64,000 nucleotides of DNA from Hydrogenispora sp. (GTDB lineage: Bacteria > Bacillota > UBA4882 > UBA10575). Shown in pieces: positions 21,458-31,364 of this stretch. The number at the start of each line of letters is the position of its first letter. Position 1 is the stretch's first letter. The notes beneath the pieces are model-generated. The model saw only the letters and a program-made list of their open reading frames with translations. It had not been told where the DNA came from and did no database searches. The stretch is taken from contig DUQQ01000064.1 of the NCBI GenBank assembly GCA_012837705.1, positions 27,258 through 91,257 on the forward strand, in the 5' to 3' direction. The translations under genes were made by a program, and so were the position numbers.

Positions 21458-22315
21458 GTGAAAGAGATCGGAGCAATGTTAAAAGCAGCGCGCGAAGAAA
21501 AAGGGTTGTCCTTGTCGGATCTACAGATGGCGACCAAGATTCGGTATCAGCAATTGGAAGCCATGGAAGCGGGTGATTTTCACAAGCTTCCGGGAGAAGT
21601 CTATGTGCGTGGTTTTCTTATTAACTATGCTAAACATGTGGGTTTGGATGAAGAACAGGTTCTCGCCCAGTATAACGCGCGAAAAAAACAGGAGGCCGCG
21701 GAAGAAACCGACCACGAAGCGGAGGCAGAAACCGAAGGCACCGCTTCTTTTGGGGGAACTGTAAAGCGGCAAACCCCGGTGGGAACCGACCGGGGACAAA
21801 AGAAAGCTAACCTTCTGGTTATGGCCAGTGTCGGCCTGGTCTTGGTGGTCGGGGTTGCGGTTGGGCGATATTTTACGCAAAAGCCAACCGCGGGGCCTGT
21901 GACCGATGACACCCCGGTGGTGGTTGCGGAAGGGGCCGCGGAGGCGGCTGGTGCCGCTCCGGAGTCGGCTGCGGTCTCCGCCGAAAACAGCGGCCAGACA
22001 GGGACAGAAGGACAAGAAGGGGATCAGGGCACGGCGGGGACGGTCGAACCGGCAGCGGTTTTGCCCGCCGACAAAGGACGTTTGGTTGTTGAGGCCAGCG
22101 AGGTGGTTTGGCTTGGTCTTTACCGGTTGCCGTCCCGCGACTTAATCTTTGAAGGCACCCTTTCCCCCGGTGAAAGGCGGGAATGGCTCCTAACCGCGGA
22201 TGTATCCTTACGAATTGGTAATGCGGGCGGACTGCGCATGATTTACGAAGGACAGGATCTTGGTGAACTGGGCTACTCCGGCCAGGTGATCACGAAGGTG
22301 ATTACGGTTGACTGA
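21458..22315 (+). CDS. RodZ/YmfM-like HTH membrane protein
   Basis: MLKAAREEKGLSLSDLQMATKIRYQQLEAMEAGDFHKLPGEVYVRGFLINYAKHVGLD, single TM, C-terminal DUF4115-like domain. Confidence 0.85.
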   Translation: MKEIGAMLKAAREEKGLSLSDLQMATKIRYQQLEAMEAGDFHKLPGEVYVRGFLINYAKHVGLDEEQVLAQYNARKKQEAAEETDHEAEAETEGTASFGGTVKRQTPVGTDRGQKKANLLVMASVGLVLVVGVAVGRYFTQKPTAGPVTDDTPVVVAEGAAEAAGAAPESAAVSAENSGQTGTEGQEGDQGTAGTVEPAAVLPADKGRLVVEASEVVWLGLYRLPSRDLIFEGTLSPGERREWLLTADVSLRIGNAGGLRMIYEGQDLGELGYSGQVITKVITVD

Positions 22316-22372
22316 AACGATCTTCTTGTATATAAAGAGGAGATCTGCCTGGGGGGACGAATAAGCCAATAG

Positions 22373-24229
22373 GTGAAGAAAATGGATCGGTTAACAAACG
22401 AAAAGATTATTAGCGACGTAAAAGAGAATAATGATATTGTTGCAGTGATCTCCGAGTATGTTAACCTGAAACAACGTGGTCGGTCCTTCACCGGTTTGTG
22501 TCCTTTTCATAGCGAGAAGACCCCTTCCTTTACCGTGAGCCGGGAGAAACAGCTTTTCTACTGTTTTGGCTGCGGTGCTGGGGGCGATGTCCTCACGTTT
22601 ATCATGCGGATCGAAAACCTGACTTTCGGACCCGCCCTCCGCTTATTGGCCGAGCGGGCGAATATCCAACTGCCGGAGGTCCAACTTTCGCCGACGGGGA
22701 AAAAACAGAAAGAAGAACGGGAACGGCTTTATCGCTTAAACGCCTTTGCCGCCGCGTTCTATCAGAAGATTCTCTGGCAGACCAAGACCGGGACGAAAGC
22801 CGTGGCTTATCTGGAAGCCCGCGGTATCACCCGGGCGGCGGCGGAAAAGTTTGGCTTGGGTTATGCGCCGCCCCAATGGACTGCGCTGGTCGGCCTCTTC
22901 CGGAAAAAAGGAGTTGCCCTTGATGAGGCGGAAAAGGCCGGACTGGTCTGCGGTGGGGCCGAAGGTTTCTATGACCGGTTTCGCGACCGGCTGCTTTTTC
23001 CCATCACCGATCCGCGCGGGCGGATTATTGGTTTCGGTGGACGGCTCTTAGGGGATGGACAACCCAAATACCTCAACTCCCCGGAGACGCTGATTTATCA
23101 GAAAAACCGTTCCCTCTATGGGCTGGCGGAGGCCCGGGAAGGGATTCGCCGGCGGGGCCAAGTGATTGTGGTTGAGGGATATATGGATGTGATCCAAGCC
23201 CACCAACAAGGGATTGATGAGGTGGTTGCTTCTTCCGGGACAGCTTTGACGCCGGAACAAGTCCGCCTTTTGAAGCGTTATAGCGATAAAGTGTTCATTG
23301 CCTACGACGCCGACGCGGCGGGGGAGGCGGCGACGATCCGGGGGTTGGATTTACTGGCGGCGGCGGGGGCGGATGTCCGAGTAATCCGCCTGCCGGCCGG
23401 CGAGGATCCCGATTCCCTGCTGAAGAAGGAAGGTGCCGCGGGTTTTCGGCGGTACATGGCGGAAAGCGTGGACCTTTTCACCTTCAAACTGGCATATATT
23501 CTAGAGAATGCGGATCTTGCGACGCCGACCGGCAAGGCCCGGGCGGTCCAGCGGGTTTTTCCCCTCCTTACCCAGGTTAAAAACGAAATCATGCGGGAAG
23601 CCTATCTCAAGCAAACCGCGGCGGCGGTAGGGGTTTCGGAAACGACGATTTATGACCAGTGGCGCATATACAGGTACAATTTAAGGAAAAATAAACAACG
23701 TTTGGATATAAAAAACAACCAGCGGCATACTAATGGTATTGCTGATGATCAGCCACAACCAGCAGCTCCGGCAGGAGAAAAAGAACTTTTACAACTGGAA
23801 AGACAACTTTTACGTGGCTGTTTGCAGGAGAAAGATTATTTTGCGCGAATAAAAAGAACGTTAATAGAGTTTGGGTTTTCCACCCCGCTTTATGAAATCC
23901 TACGGCAGCAACTGATGGAATGGGATCTTTCCGGAGAGTGGCCCCCACCGGCCAGTGCTTTTCCTCCGGAAACGCGCGCCCTTTATGTGGAACTGTTGAC
24001 CGAAAACCAGATGAACCCCTTGCCAGTTGACCTGGAGGGTTGTTTGCAACGTTTGCGGCAACGCCGCCTAACCGACGAGATCCGCCGGTTACAGCAAGAG
24101 GTGGCGGTCAGCCTGGAACAGCAGGCGGAAGGTACTTCCCCAGCCAAGTTACAAGAGAACTTAGCGTTATTAAACGAACTCCATAAGAAGCTCCGGGAAG
24201 AGTTTCCGACTTTCTCCGGTTTAACATAA
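22373..24229 (+). CDS. dnaG: DNA primase
   Basis: CHC2 zinc finger CPFHSEKTPSFTVSREKQLFYCFGCGAGGDV; TOPRIM VIVVEGYMDVIQAHQQGIDEVVASSGTALT. Confidence 0.95.
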   Translation: MKKMDRLTNEKIISDVKENNDIVAVISEYVNLKQRGRSFTGLCPFHSEKTPSFTVSREKQLFYCFGCGAGGDVLTFIMRIENLTFGPALRLLAERANIQLPEVQLSPTGKKQKEERERLYRLNAFAAAFYQKILWQTKTGTKAVAYLEARGITRAAAEKFGLGYAPPQWTALVGLFRKKGVALDEAEKAGLVCGGAEGFYDRFRDRLLFPITDPRGRIIGFGGRLLGDGQPKYLNSPETLIYQKNRSLYGLAEAREGIRRRGQVIVVEGYMDVIQAHQQGIDEVVASSGTALTPEQVRLLKRYSDKVFIAYDADAAGEAATIRGLDLLAAAGADVRVIRLPAGEDPDSLLKKEGAAGFRRYMAESVDLFTFKLAYILENADLATPTGKARAVQRVFPLLTQVKNEIMREAYLKQTAAAVGVSETTIYDQWRIYRYNLRKNKQRLDIKNNQRHTNGIADDQPQPAAPAGEKELLQLERQLLRGCLQEKDYFARIKRTLIEFGFSTPLYEILRQQLMEWDLSGEWPPPASAFPPETRALYVELLTENQMNPLPVDLEGCLQRLRQRRLTDEIRRLQQEVAVSLEQQAEGTSPAKLQENLALLNELHKKLREEFPTFSGLT

Positions 24230-24277
24230 AAAATTTGATTATTTGCTTAATAATTTCTCCGGTTTTCTCTGGGAAGG

Positions 24278-25438
24278 ATGATTGAAAAAGTGAGTAAAGA
24301 AAAAGAGGTTAAAAAGCCTGATCTGTCCTTTGCTGAGCAAGCGAAAGGGAATGAAGAACAAGAAGCGCTTAAAGCAGCCGCAATTAAAGAGATCCTTTCT
24401 TTAGGCAAGAAAAAGGGTGTTGTGACGTATAAGGACATCATGGACACCTTTGAGCAAATTGATCTTGCGCCGGAGGAAATCGATGGGATCTATGAACTGC
24501 TAACCAATAAAGGCATTGATTTTGTGGCTGAAGATGAGGAACCCAAGGGCAATGAGGCTGGTGACGGTGAGGAAGACCAAGAAGTCGATCTTTCCCTCCC
24601 GGAAGGGATCTCACTGGATGATCCGGTCCGGATGTATTTGAAAGAGATCGGACGGGTGCCCCTTTTGTCGCCAGAAGACGAATTAGAGCTGGCGCGTCGG
24701 GCGCAAAATGGTGATGAAAACGCTAAACGGCGGTTGGCCGAAGCCAATCTGCGTTTGGTGGTAAGTATCGCCAAAAGGTATGTCGGGCGCGGTATGCTTT
24801 TTCTCGATCTAATACAGGAAGGGAACCTGGGCTTGATTAAAGCCGTGGAAAAATTTGACTACCATAAAGGGTTCAAATTTAGTACCTATGCGACCTGGTG
24901 GATCCGGCAGGCGATTACGCGGGCCATTGCGGACCAAGCGCGGACGATCCGGATTCCCGTCCACATGGTGGAGACGATTAATAAACTGATCCGCATCTCC
25001 CGGCAATTGTTACAGACGTTAGGGCGGGAGCCAACTGCGGAAGAGATTGCGGAAGAGATGGGGATGAACGTTGAGCGGGTCCGTGAGATAATTAAGATTG
25101 CGCAAGAGCCGGTCTCCCTCGAGACCCCGATTGGGGAAGAAGAAGACAGTCACCTGGGTGACTTCATCGAAGACCAGGATGTTCCGGCCCCGGCCGAAGC
25201 TGCTTCTTTCCTTTTACTCAAGGAACAACTGGAGGAAGTGCTGGATACCTTGACCTCCCGGGAGGAAAAGGTTTTACGGCTCCGCTTCGGTTTGGAAGAC
25301 GGCCGCGCCCGGACTTTAGAAGAGGTTGGTCAGGTCTTTGGGGTGACCAGAGAACGGATTCGCCAGATCGAGGCCAAAGCCTTGCGGAAGTTGCGCCATC
25401 CGAGCCGGAGTAAGAAACTGAAGGATTTCCTGGAATAG
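24278..25438 (+). CDS. rpoD: RNA polymerase primary sigma factor (RpoD/SigA)
   Basis: [56 protein letters not shown]; region 4 [31 protein letters not shown]. Confidence 0.97.
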   Translation: MIEKVSKEKEVKKPDLSFAEQAKGNEEQEALKAAAIKEILSLGKKKGVVTYKDIMDTFEQIDLAPEEIDGIYELLTNKGIDFVAEDEEPKGNEAGDGEEDQEVDLSLPEGISLDDPVRMYLKEIGRVPLLSPEDELELARRAQNGDENAKRRLAEANLRLVVSIAKRYVGRGMLFLDLIQEGNLGLIKAVEKFDYHKGFKFSTYATWWIRQAITRAIADQARTIRIPVHMVETINKLIRISRQLLQTLGREPTAEEIAEEMGMNVERVREIIKIAQEPVSLETPIGEEEDSHLGDFIEDQDVPAPAEAASFLLLKEQLEEVLDTLTSREEKVLRLRFGLEDGRARTLEEVGQVFGVTRERIRQIEAKALRKLRHPSRSKKLKDFLE

Positions 25439-25450
25439 GCGCCGATACCC

Positions 25451-25479
25451 TTGACATAAGTAAAAAAAGGGGGTATAAT
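25451..25479 (+). promoter_or_regulatory. Consensus sigma-A promoter for tRNA pair
   Basis: TTGACA (25451-25456), 17-nt spacer, TATAAT (25474-25479), 18 nt before tRNA-Asn. Confidence 0.85.
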
Positions 25480-25497
25480 TAATTTTGCGCAATAAAC

Positions 25498-25572
25498 TCC
25501 TCGATAGCTCAACGGTAGAGCACCCGGCTGTTAACCGGGCGGTTGTTGGTTCGAATCCAACTCGGGGAGCCA
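25498..25572 (+). tRNA. tRNA-Asn(GTT), CCA encoded
   Basis: TCCTCGA...CTGTTAA...TTCGAAT...TCGGGGA-G-CCA. Confidence 0.95.
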
Positions 25573-25581
25573 TAATTATTT

Positions 25582-25656
25582 GGGCCCATAGCTCAGCGGT
25601 GGAGCAGTCGGCTCATAACCGATCGGTCCCTGGTTCGAATCCAGGTGGGCCCACCA
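25582..25656 (+). tRNA. tRNA with CAT anticodon (elongator Met, or Ile2 after lysidine modification)
   Basis: GGGCCCA...GCTCATAAC...TTCGAATCC...TGGGCCC-ACCA; identity between Met and Ile2 not resolvable by eye. Confidence 0.9.
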
Positions 25657-25676
25657 ATCTATGAAGATTATTGGAT

Positions 25677-25703
25677 AAAAGTGGCATGGCACCACTTTTT
25701 TTT
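25677..25703 (+). terminator. Rho-independent terminator of tRNA pair
   Basis: AAAGTGG-CATGGCA-CCAC followed by TTTTTTTT. Confidence 0.8.
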
Positions 25704-25904
25704 GTTATCATGCGGCTTTGGCGTCCATGGAGCGCTGCTCAGGTGGCAATTAAAGGTAAAAACGGCGAAAAGATTGCCCGACAAGCAGGAAATGCGGGGA
25801 CAACCTCGAAAATAGTAAATTAATAGTTATTATGTACAGTCCTTGGTTTATATTATTAATATAAAAAGCAAACAAATGGGACTTAGACAGAAGGTGAAGC
25901 GTAA

Positions 25905-27020
25905 ATGCCGACTGTGCGAGAGATTACATCGATCTTAGAAGAATTGGCACCCGTAGCGTTGGCCGAATCCTGGGATAACGTTGGGTTACAGGTTGGCCGC
26001 TTCGACCGCGAAGTCACCGGCCTTTTACTGGCTTTGGATCTTACTCCGGCGGTTCTGGCCGAAGCCCGGCAGAAAAAGGCTAATATGATCGTCAACCATC
26101 ACCCCTTGATCTATAAACCCCTTAATAACCTCCAATTTGACCGGCCCGGCGGCGCGCTTTGGGAGGAGATTATTGCTGGGGGTTTTGTTGTATATGCCAT
26201 GCACACCAATTATGACCGGGCCGCCGACGGCTTAAACCAATACCTGGCGGAACTTTTACGGCTCAATCAGGTCGAACCGGTGGAAGAGGGGGCTGAAGAA
26301 TATCTCAAACTGGTGGTCTTTGTCCCTGAAGACCACGTCGAACCGGTCTTTACGGCCTTAACGGCAGCGGGTGCTGGTTGGATCGGTAAATACAGCCATT
26401 GCACTTTCCGGACGTCGGGGGTGGGGACGTTCTTGCCGCAAAGTGGGGCCAATCCTTTTTTAGGTGACGTTGGTGCCGTTTCGTCCGTCCCGGAAGTGCG
26501 GTTGGAGACGATTATTCCGGCTTGGACCCGGGAGCGTATCATCCAAGCAATGTTGGCCGCCCATCCATACGAGGAAGTGGCCTACGATCTCTATCCGGTC
26601 GTCCAAAAAGGCGGTCGTGCCGGATTGGGGCGGGTCGGGGTTTTGCCCACACCGCAACCTTTCCCCGATTTACTCGCGGAGCTCAAAGCCTTATTTAAAG
26701 GAGAAACCCTACGCTGGGGTGGTTTTCCGCGGGAGAGGGTGCAAAAGCTGGCGGTGATCGGAGGTAGCGGCGGAAAATATATGCGCCAGGCGAAGCGGAA
26801 AGGGGCGGAGGTTCTGATCACCTCAGATCTGGGTTACCATGATTTTCTCTACGCCGAACAGCTCGGTTTGACCATAGTGGAAGTGGGACACCACACCATT
26901 GAGGCGGTTGGCCTGAACCGAATCAAGGAGTATTTAGAACAAGACCGGACATTGACATCTGAGTTTAAAGCACGGATCTATCTCAGTGAACACCAAATTA
27001 AACCCTACACATTATACTAG
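25905..27020 (+). CDS. Nif3-like dinuclear metal-centre protein (YqfO type with inserted domain)
   Basis: LAPVALAESWDNVGLQVG, IVNHHPLIYKPL, AMHTNYD, GHHTIEAVGL. Confidence 0.9.
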   Translation: MPTVREITSILEELAPVALAESWDNVGLQVGRFDREVTGLLLALDLTPAVLAEARQKKANMIVNHHPLIYKPLNNLQFDRPGGALWEEIIAGGFVVYAMHTNYDRAADGLNQYLAELLRLNQVEPVEEGAEEYLKLVVFVPEDHVEPVFTALTAAGAGWIGKYSHCTFRTSGVGTFLPQSGANPFLGDVGAVSSVPEVRLETIIPAWTRERIIQAMLAAHPYEEVAYDLYPVVQKGGRAGLGRVGVLPTPQPFPDLLAELKALFKGETLRWGGFPRERVQKLAVIGGSGGKYMRQAKRKGAEVLITSDLGYHDFLYAEQLGLTIVEVGHHTIEAVGLNRIKEYLEQDRTLTSEFKARIYLSEHQIKPYTLY

Positions 27021-27088
27021 TGGCAATGAAATAAAGGAGCTTGTCGCCTACCGTCACGACTGACCAGGACTACTAAGGAGGGTTTCAA

Positions 27089-27271
27089 ATGGGCAAAAAA
27101 TGCGAGCTATGTGGTAAAGCGATTTCAGCGGAACGGCTGGAAGCTTTACCGGAAACCAAAAGGTGTGTCAAGTGTGCAAAGGAGAAGGGCTCCGATATTG
27201 TTGCCCGCCGATCCGAGATCGGGATGGATATCGACACCTACAAGGATCTCCTCGGTGCGATCCGTAGTTAG
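27089..27271 (+). CDS. Small zinc-finger protein (TraR/DksA-like C4)
   Basis: MGKKCELCGKAISAERLEALPETKRCVKCAKEKG: CxxC-x17-CxxC. Confidence 0.7.
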   Translation: MGKKCELCGKAISAERLEALPETKRCVKCAKEKGSDIVARRSEIGMDIDTYKDLLGAIRS

Positions 27272-28003
27272 ATGATGATGGGTAAAAATCCGGATTTATC
27301 TTTATTATATCGCTATCAGGAAGCTCGGCGCCGCCTAATGGCTTGTGAGGATGAGCTTGCCGTTTGGAAGGGGGAAAGAGTCCTTGCCGACCTGAAAAGC
27401 CAGGTGCAGACGGCGCGGCAGGCGGCCGAACGGATCCAGACCGAATGTAAGCGCTTGAATATGGAGAATCGACGGTTGGAGGGGGAGTGCCAGGATTACG
27501 AAGCGCAACTTCGTGACCTGGAAACCACTTTGTACAGTGGGAAAATTACAGTTCCAAAAGAACTGGAACAACTGCAAAGAAGGATTGGCGAGTACCAAAC
27601 GGCCAAAGCGGAGCGGGAGGAGAAGATCCTTAACCAGCTTTATCTACTGGAAACCAAAGAACAGGAGTTAGCCCAAGCGCAAAAGCAAGCGGCGGCACTC
27701 CAAAACAAGCTGACGGCCGCGGCCGAAGAAGTCGCCCAGCGGGTAGCTTCCCTCGCGGAACGCTGCGTGGAGCTACAAGAAGAAGTGGAGGCTCTGGACC
27801 GGGATTTGCCGGAGGATTTAAAAGGGTTCTATCAACGTTCCGCCAAAGCATTAAAGGGGGTCGTCGTGGTGCCGATCAAGGATAAAACGTGTGGCTTTTG
27901 CCATATGATCATCCCCCCTGCTGTTTTGGAGAAGGTCAAAAAAGGCGGTTCCGGCGTGATGTTATGTGAAAACTGTGGACGGGGGTTGTTTGAGCAAAAA
28001 TGA
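27272..28003 (+). CDS. Coiled-coil protein with C-terminal C4 zinc ribbon
   Basis: Long heptad-rich region, then CGFCHMIIPPAVLEKVKKGGSGVMLCENCGRGLF. Confidence 0.8.
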   Translation: MMMGKNPDLSLLYRYQEARRRLMACEDELAVWKGERVLADLKSQVQTARQAAERIQTECKRLNMENRRLEGECQDYEAQLRDLETTLYSGKITVPKELEQLQRRIGEYQTAKAEREEKILNQLYLLETKEQELAQAQKQAAALQNKLTAAAEEVAQRVASLAERCVELQEEVEALDRDLPEDLKGFYQRSAKALKGVVVVPIKDKTCGFCHMIIPPAVLEKVKKGGSGVMLCENCGRGLFEQK

Positions 28004-28707
28004 ATCAGTACGCAAGGGATTTCCGACGTTTTCTCTATCGTGAATATATTCCGATTACCAAAGGGATTATTGTGTTCAGTTTAGCGCTTTTCATCGGCCA
28101 TTATTTCTTGTCTTTTGTGAGGATCAATCTCTTCTCCCTCTTTAATTATCCGTCTTTACGATGGTTCTGGCGGCCGTGGACCTTACTGACCTATCCCTTA
28201 GTCAACCGGAGTCTTGGCGATCTTTTCGCCCTCCTCTGGTTATGGTTTATCGGCGGCAGTCTGGAACGTAGTTGGGGTGGACAAACCTATGGCCTTTTCT
28301 TGGTTCTTCTGACCGGGGTCACCGGCCTCGCTTTCACCTTAGCCTCCTGGTCTAGTGGCGTGAATATGTATGTTTCCGGTTTGTGGCTACCCTTGACCGG
28401 CCTGACCTGGGCGTGGGCCAAACTTTTTCCCGATCGGGAGCTTTTGTTTTGGGGCTTGATCCCGGTTAAAGCCCAGTGGTTGGCCTGGATCCATGCCGGC
28501 TTGATCTTTTTTAATTATTTGGCGTTTGGGGTCACCTTCGCATTAGCCGCGGTCAGTAGTATTGCCGTTGCCTACCTTTTTACCGGCCATGGACCCTTTG
28601 CCCGTGGTGTCCGTTACTGGGCGTGGACCCATAACTACCCTGGCAAAGGCTTCTCGGAAAAGATGAAGAATAAATGGCGGCGGCGACGGTTGAAGGTGAT
28701 GAAGTGA
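28000..28707 (+). CDS. Rhomboid-like membrane protein, probably catalytically inactive
   Basis: WRPWTLLTYPLVNRSLGDLFALLWLWFIGGSLERSWGGQTYGLFLVLLTG arrangement; SG retained in NMYVSGLWLPLTG; no His in the last TM (ALAAVSSIAVAYLF). Confidence 0.6.
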   Translation: MNQYARDFRRFLYREYIPITKGIIVFSLALFIGHYFLSFVRINLFSLFNYPSLRWFWRPWTLLTYPLVNRSLGDLFALLWLWFIGGSLERSWGGQTYGLFLVLLTGVTGLAFTLASWSSGVNMYVSGLWLPLTGLTWAWAKLFPDRELLFWGLIPVKAQWLAWIHAGLIFFNYLAFGVTFALAAVSSIAVAYLFTGHGPFARGVRYWAWTHNYPGKGFSEKMKNKWRRRRLKVMK

Positions 28708-28800
28708 TCATCCGCAGAGGGTGCGGATGGAAAGCTATAGGTAAGGTTGGGTTAAAGTAAAATAGCAAGTTAAAGAAGATTCTTAGAACGTTGGTGACAG

Positions 28801-28830
28801 AAAGACTCCCCGCAGCGCGGGGAGTCTTTT
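28801..28830 (+). terminator. Rho-independent terminator
   Basis: AGACTCCCCGC-AGC-GCGGGGAGTCTTTT. Confidence 0.9.
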
Positions 28831-28978
28831 GTTGAAGCCGCAATGGTATACTTTACTCGTTCATCCTCCAGAATAGTTGGTCGATAGTTGGTCGGCTAAC
28901 CCAGCTTTGATTCTATTCACTTTGTAAATTTAAGGTAACTGGTGCGAGCTACTAGTGGTTGCTAGCGTAGGCGAATAC

Positions 28979-30214
28979 TTAGAAATGGAGCGCCGTCATG
29001 GCGCCAACATAGGCCCCTTCTCCTTCTCCAACCCAACCTAAATGGAGATTGAGCCAGAAGAAGAAAAGACGGAGTTCGACAAGACCGTCATAACCCAGGG
29101 TCCCATCTTGGTAAGAGAGGTTACCCGCTAACCGTAGTAGATGACGGGGACGCCACTCCAGCCCCGTTTGGAAGCAGGGCTTACTGGAGATCCCCCAACC
29201 ATCGGAAAAACCCTTCTCCATCCCCAAATGCCAGTAAAAATTGAGCGGTAGACGGTAGGAACCCTGTAGTTGGAGCACCAGGGGTAGAGATAAGGAATAA
29301 TTCGCGAGGCGGACTTCATTTTTTTCTTCTTCAAAAAATTCGGGATCGTCATCGAAGAAATCATCGTCTATGTTCTTTTCCTGTACGCGATGGGAGCCCT
29401 CTCGGAGATTTCGCCATTTGATGACACCGATATTTTTGAGAGCAAGACCGGCGTGGAGCCGATCGTAATCATAGGCGACACCTAAATCGACTAAAAAACC
29501 GGTACCGGAAGGTTTCTGGAAGAGGGCCTGGAACAGTTCGCTCGGACTGTTTGCCTCTAGATTCTGCAATTGGTCGGTGTAGAGATAATGATACTCTACA
29601 TCCATCTCGGTTTCTTTCCAATCATCCTCGTAAAAAGCGACTGTTCCTTTAGTGATCTTCGCCTTGCCCATACTAAAACCTTGGATATAACGTAATGTAA
29701 CCCCGACGCCGAGTTGGGAGTTTCTGCTCAATGTGAACGGATGTCCGTACGTAAAATCAAAGGAGTTGCCAGCGAGCACATTTAACTCCGAACCGGCCAG
29801 GTTGTGCTCGCCCATGGCCCCTTCAGTTCCCATTATGATGATTTTAGGAAGCCCGTAGTTCAATCGGGCCGACCCAAATACGAATGGTCTATATTGTAGG
29901 GAAAAACGGCCTATGGTTAGACCTGTTCCGAACTCAGTGGCAAAGTCGGCGTTAAAGTCTTTCCCGTCAAGGCGGGCGAGGAGGTCCTCTTTAACGCTGG
30001 ATTCGCTCAGATCGAGCTCAAGATGATTAACGGTAAAGAGGTTATTATGCCCTCGAAATGAGACATAAGGAAGGACAAGTTCAAAACGGGTTTGGGAAAA
30101 GGCGGCTTCGGCTGGGTTTTCATAGGTAAAGCCCCAAGCGGAAACGGCAGTACAGCCGAACGTAAAAATAATAGTCAGCACGACGGCGAGGTTATAACGA
30201 AGAGACCTTGCCAT
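28979..30214 (-). CDS. Secreted beta-barrel-like outer-membrane protein (PorV/DUF5723/TraF-like)
   Basis: Signal peptide MARSLRYNLAVVLTIIFTFGCTAVSAWGF; NPAEAAF near N-terminus; alternating amphipathic strands; C-terminus ...YVGAMTALHF. Confidence 0.6.
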   Translation of the reverse strand: MARSLRYNLAVVLTIIFTFGCTAVSAWGFTYENPAEAAFSQTRFELVLPYVSFRGHNNLFTVNHLELDLSESSVKEDLLARLDGKDFNADFATEFGTGLTIGRFSLQYRPFVFGSARLNYGLPKIIIMGTEGAMGEHNLAGSELNVLAGNSFDFTYGHPFTLSRNSQLGVGVTLRYIQGFSMGKAKITKGTVAFYEDDWKETEMDVEYHYLYTDQLQNLEANSPSELFQALFQKPSGTGFLVDLGVAYDYDRLHAGLALKNIGVIKWRNLREGSHRVQEKNIDDDFFDDDPEFFEEEKNEVRLANYSLSLPLVLQLQGSYRLPLNFYWHLGMEKGFSDGWGISSKPCFQTGLEWRPRHLLRLAGNLSYQDGTLGYDGLVELRLFFFWLNLHLGWVGEGEGAYVGAMTALHF

Positions 30215-30318
30215 TGTAAAGTCTCCTTTCTTTGTATGATGTGTTATATATCGGCAATAAAGCTAAAAACGATAATAGTCAATTTGGAAAAATAATGGGA
30301 ATCCTGCTAATAACGGAA

Positions 30319-31293
30319 TTAGGTTAAAAATTGTGACGGTAATTCCTGCCGGATGGTGAGAAGGGGGGCAAAGAGATCGCCGGTGGCAGCCAGCCGGGTG
30401 GGGGTGGTGGTGATGGTGAAACTATCCGGTTGGACGGAGGGGAGTTCTTCCCAGGTGACCGGCATCGAAACCGGGGCGCCGGCGAAAGGGCGGAGGCTAT
30501 ACACGGAAGCAATGGTTTTGCCCTTCTGGTTTTGGAGGTGATCGATGTAGACTTTGCCCCCACGGGCCGAGACCTTTCGCTCGTTGGTGGCCAGTTCAGG
30601 AAGGACCCGGATCACCGCTTCACCAAGCCGCTGGACAAAGGTGGCCGTCTCCTGGTAGCTATAGACCGGTTTGACCGGGAGGTAAAGGTGGAGTCCGGTG
30701 GCTCCGGAGATTTTCGGGAAAAGGGCGAGCCCCAGATGGTCGGTGAGGGTTTTTAAGGCCAAAGCCACCTGGACGGCATCTTGGAAGGTGGCGGGGGACA
30801 TCGGATCGAGATCAAAGATGATGTAAGTCGGGTTGTCCAGATGCAACTGGGGAGAAAGCCAGGGGTGGATTTCGATACAGCCGAGGTTAACGGCCCAAAT
30901 CAGAGTCTCCAGGTTGTTGGCCATCACATAATGGGTTACCCGCGTTTTCGAGCGGATCGGGATTGTTTCCACCCAGGGCGGGGCTCCCGGAAAATTTTTC
31001 TGGTAGAAATAATGGCCGTTGATCCCTTCCGGGTAGCGGACCAGGGAGAGCGGGCGGTCTTTGAGGTGGGGGGCGAGATAAGGCCAGACCTTTATATAGA
31101 AGGACATGACATCGCCCTTGGTGTAGCCATCCTGTGGCCAAAAGGGTTTATCCAGGTTTTTCACCGGGATGCGGTGGCCGTTGATCATTAGGTGTTGGGT
31201 GAGGGTTGTGGACAAGGCGGGTTCTCCTTTGTTGCGGGTATTTATATTCTCGACCGGAAGGATATTTTTTAACCAGGGGGAAGTTAATAGCAA
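30319..31293 (-). CDS. Stand-alone LigD-type primase/polymerase domain protein
   Basis: VKNLDKPFWPQDGYTKGDVMSFYIKVWPYLAPHLKDRPLSLVRYPEGINGHYFYQKNFP...YIIFDLDPMSPATF...GATGLHLYLPVKP...YIDHLQNQKGKTIASVYSLRPFAGAPVSMPVTWEEL. Confidence 0.9.
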   Translation of the reverse strand: MLLTSPWLKNILPVENINTRNKGEPALSTTLTQHLMINGHRIPVKNLDKPFWPQDGYTKGDVMSFYIKVWPYLAPHLKDRPLSLVRYPEGINGHYFYQKNFPGAPPWVETIPIRSKTRVTHYVMANNLETLIWAVNLGCIEIHPWLSPQLHLDNPTYIIFDLDPMSPATFQDAVQVALALKTLTDHLGLALFPKISGATGLHLYLPVKPVYSYQETATFVQRLGEAVIRVLPELATNERKVSARGGKVYIDHLQNQKGKTIASVYSLRPFAGAPVSMPVTWEELPSVQPDSFTITTTPTRLAATGDLFAPLLTIRQELPSQFLT

Positions 31294-31364
31294 AGAAGGG
31301 TATAATGGTCCAAGTGCAGGAAAGATTAGGTCTGGAGGAAACTGGGTGAAGAAGAGGAGGCAGA

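Noticed and set aside
30430-31191. Long plus-strand ORFs opposite the LigD-Pol gene
   Set aside because: Antisense shadows of a well-supported gene.
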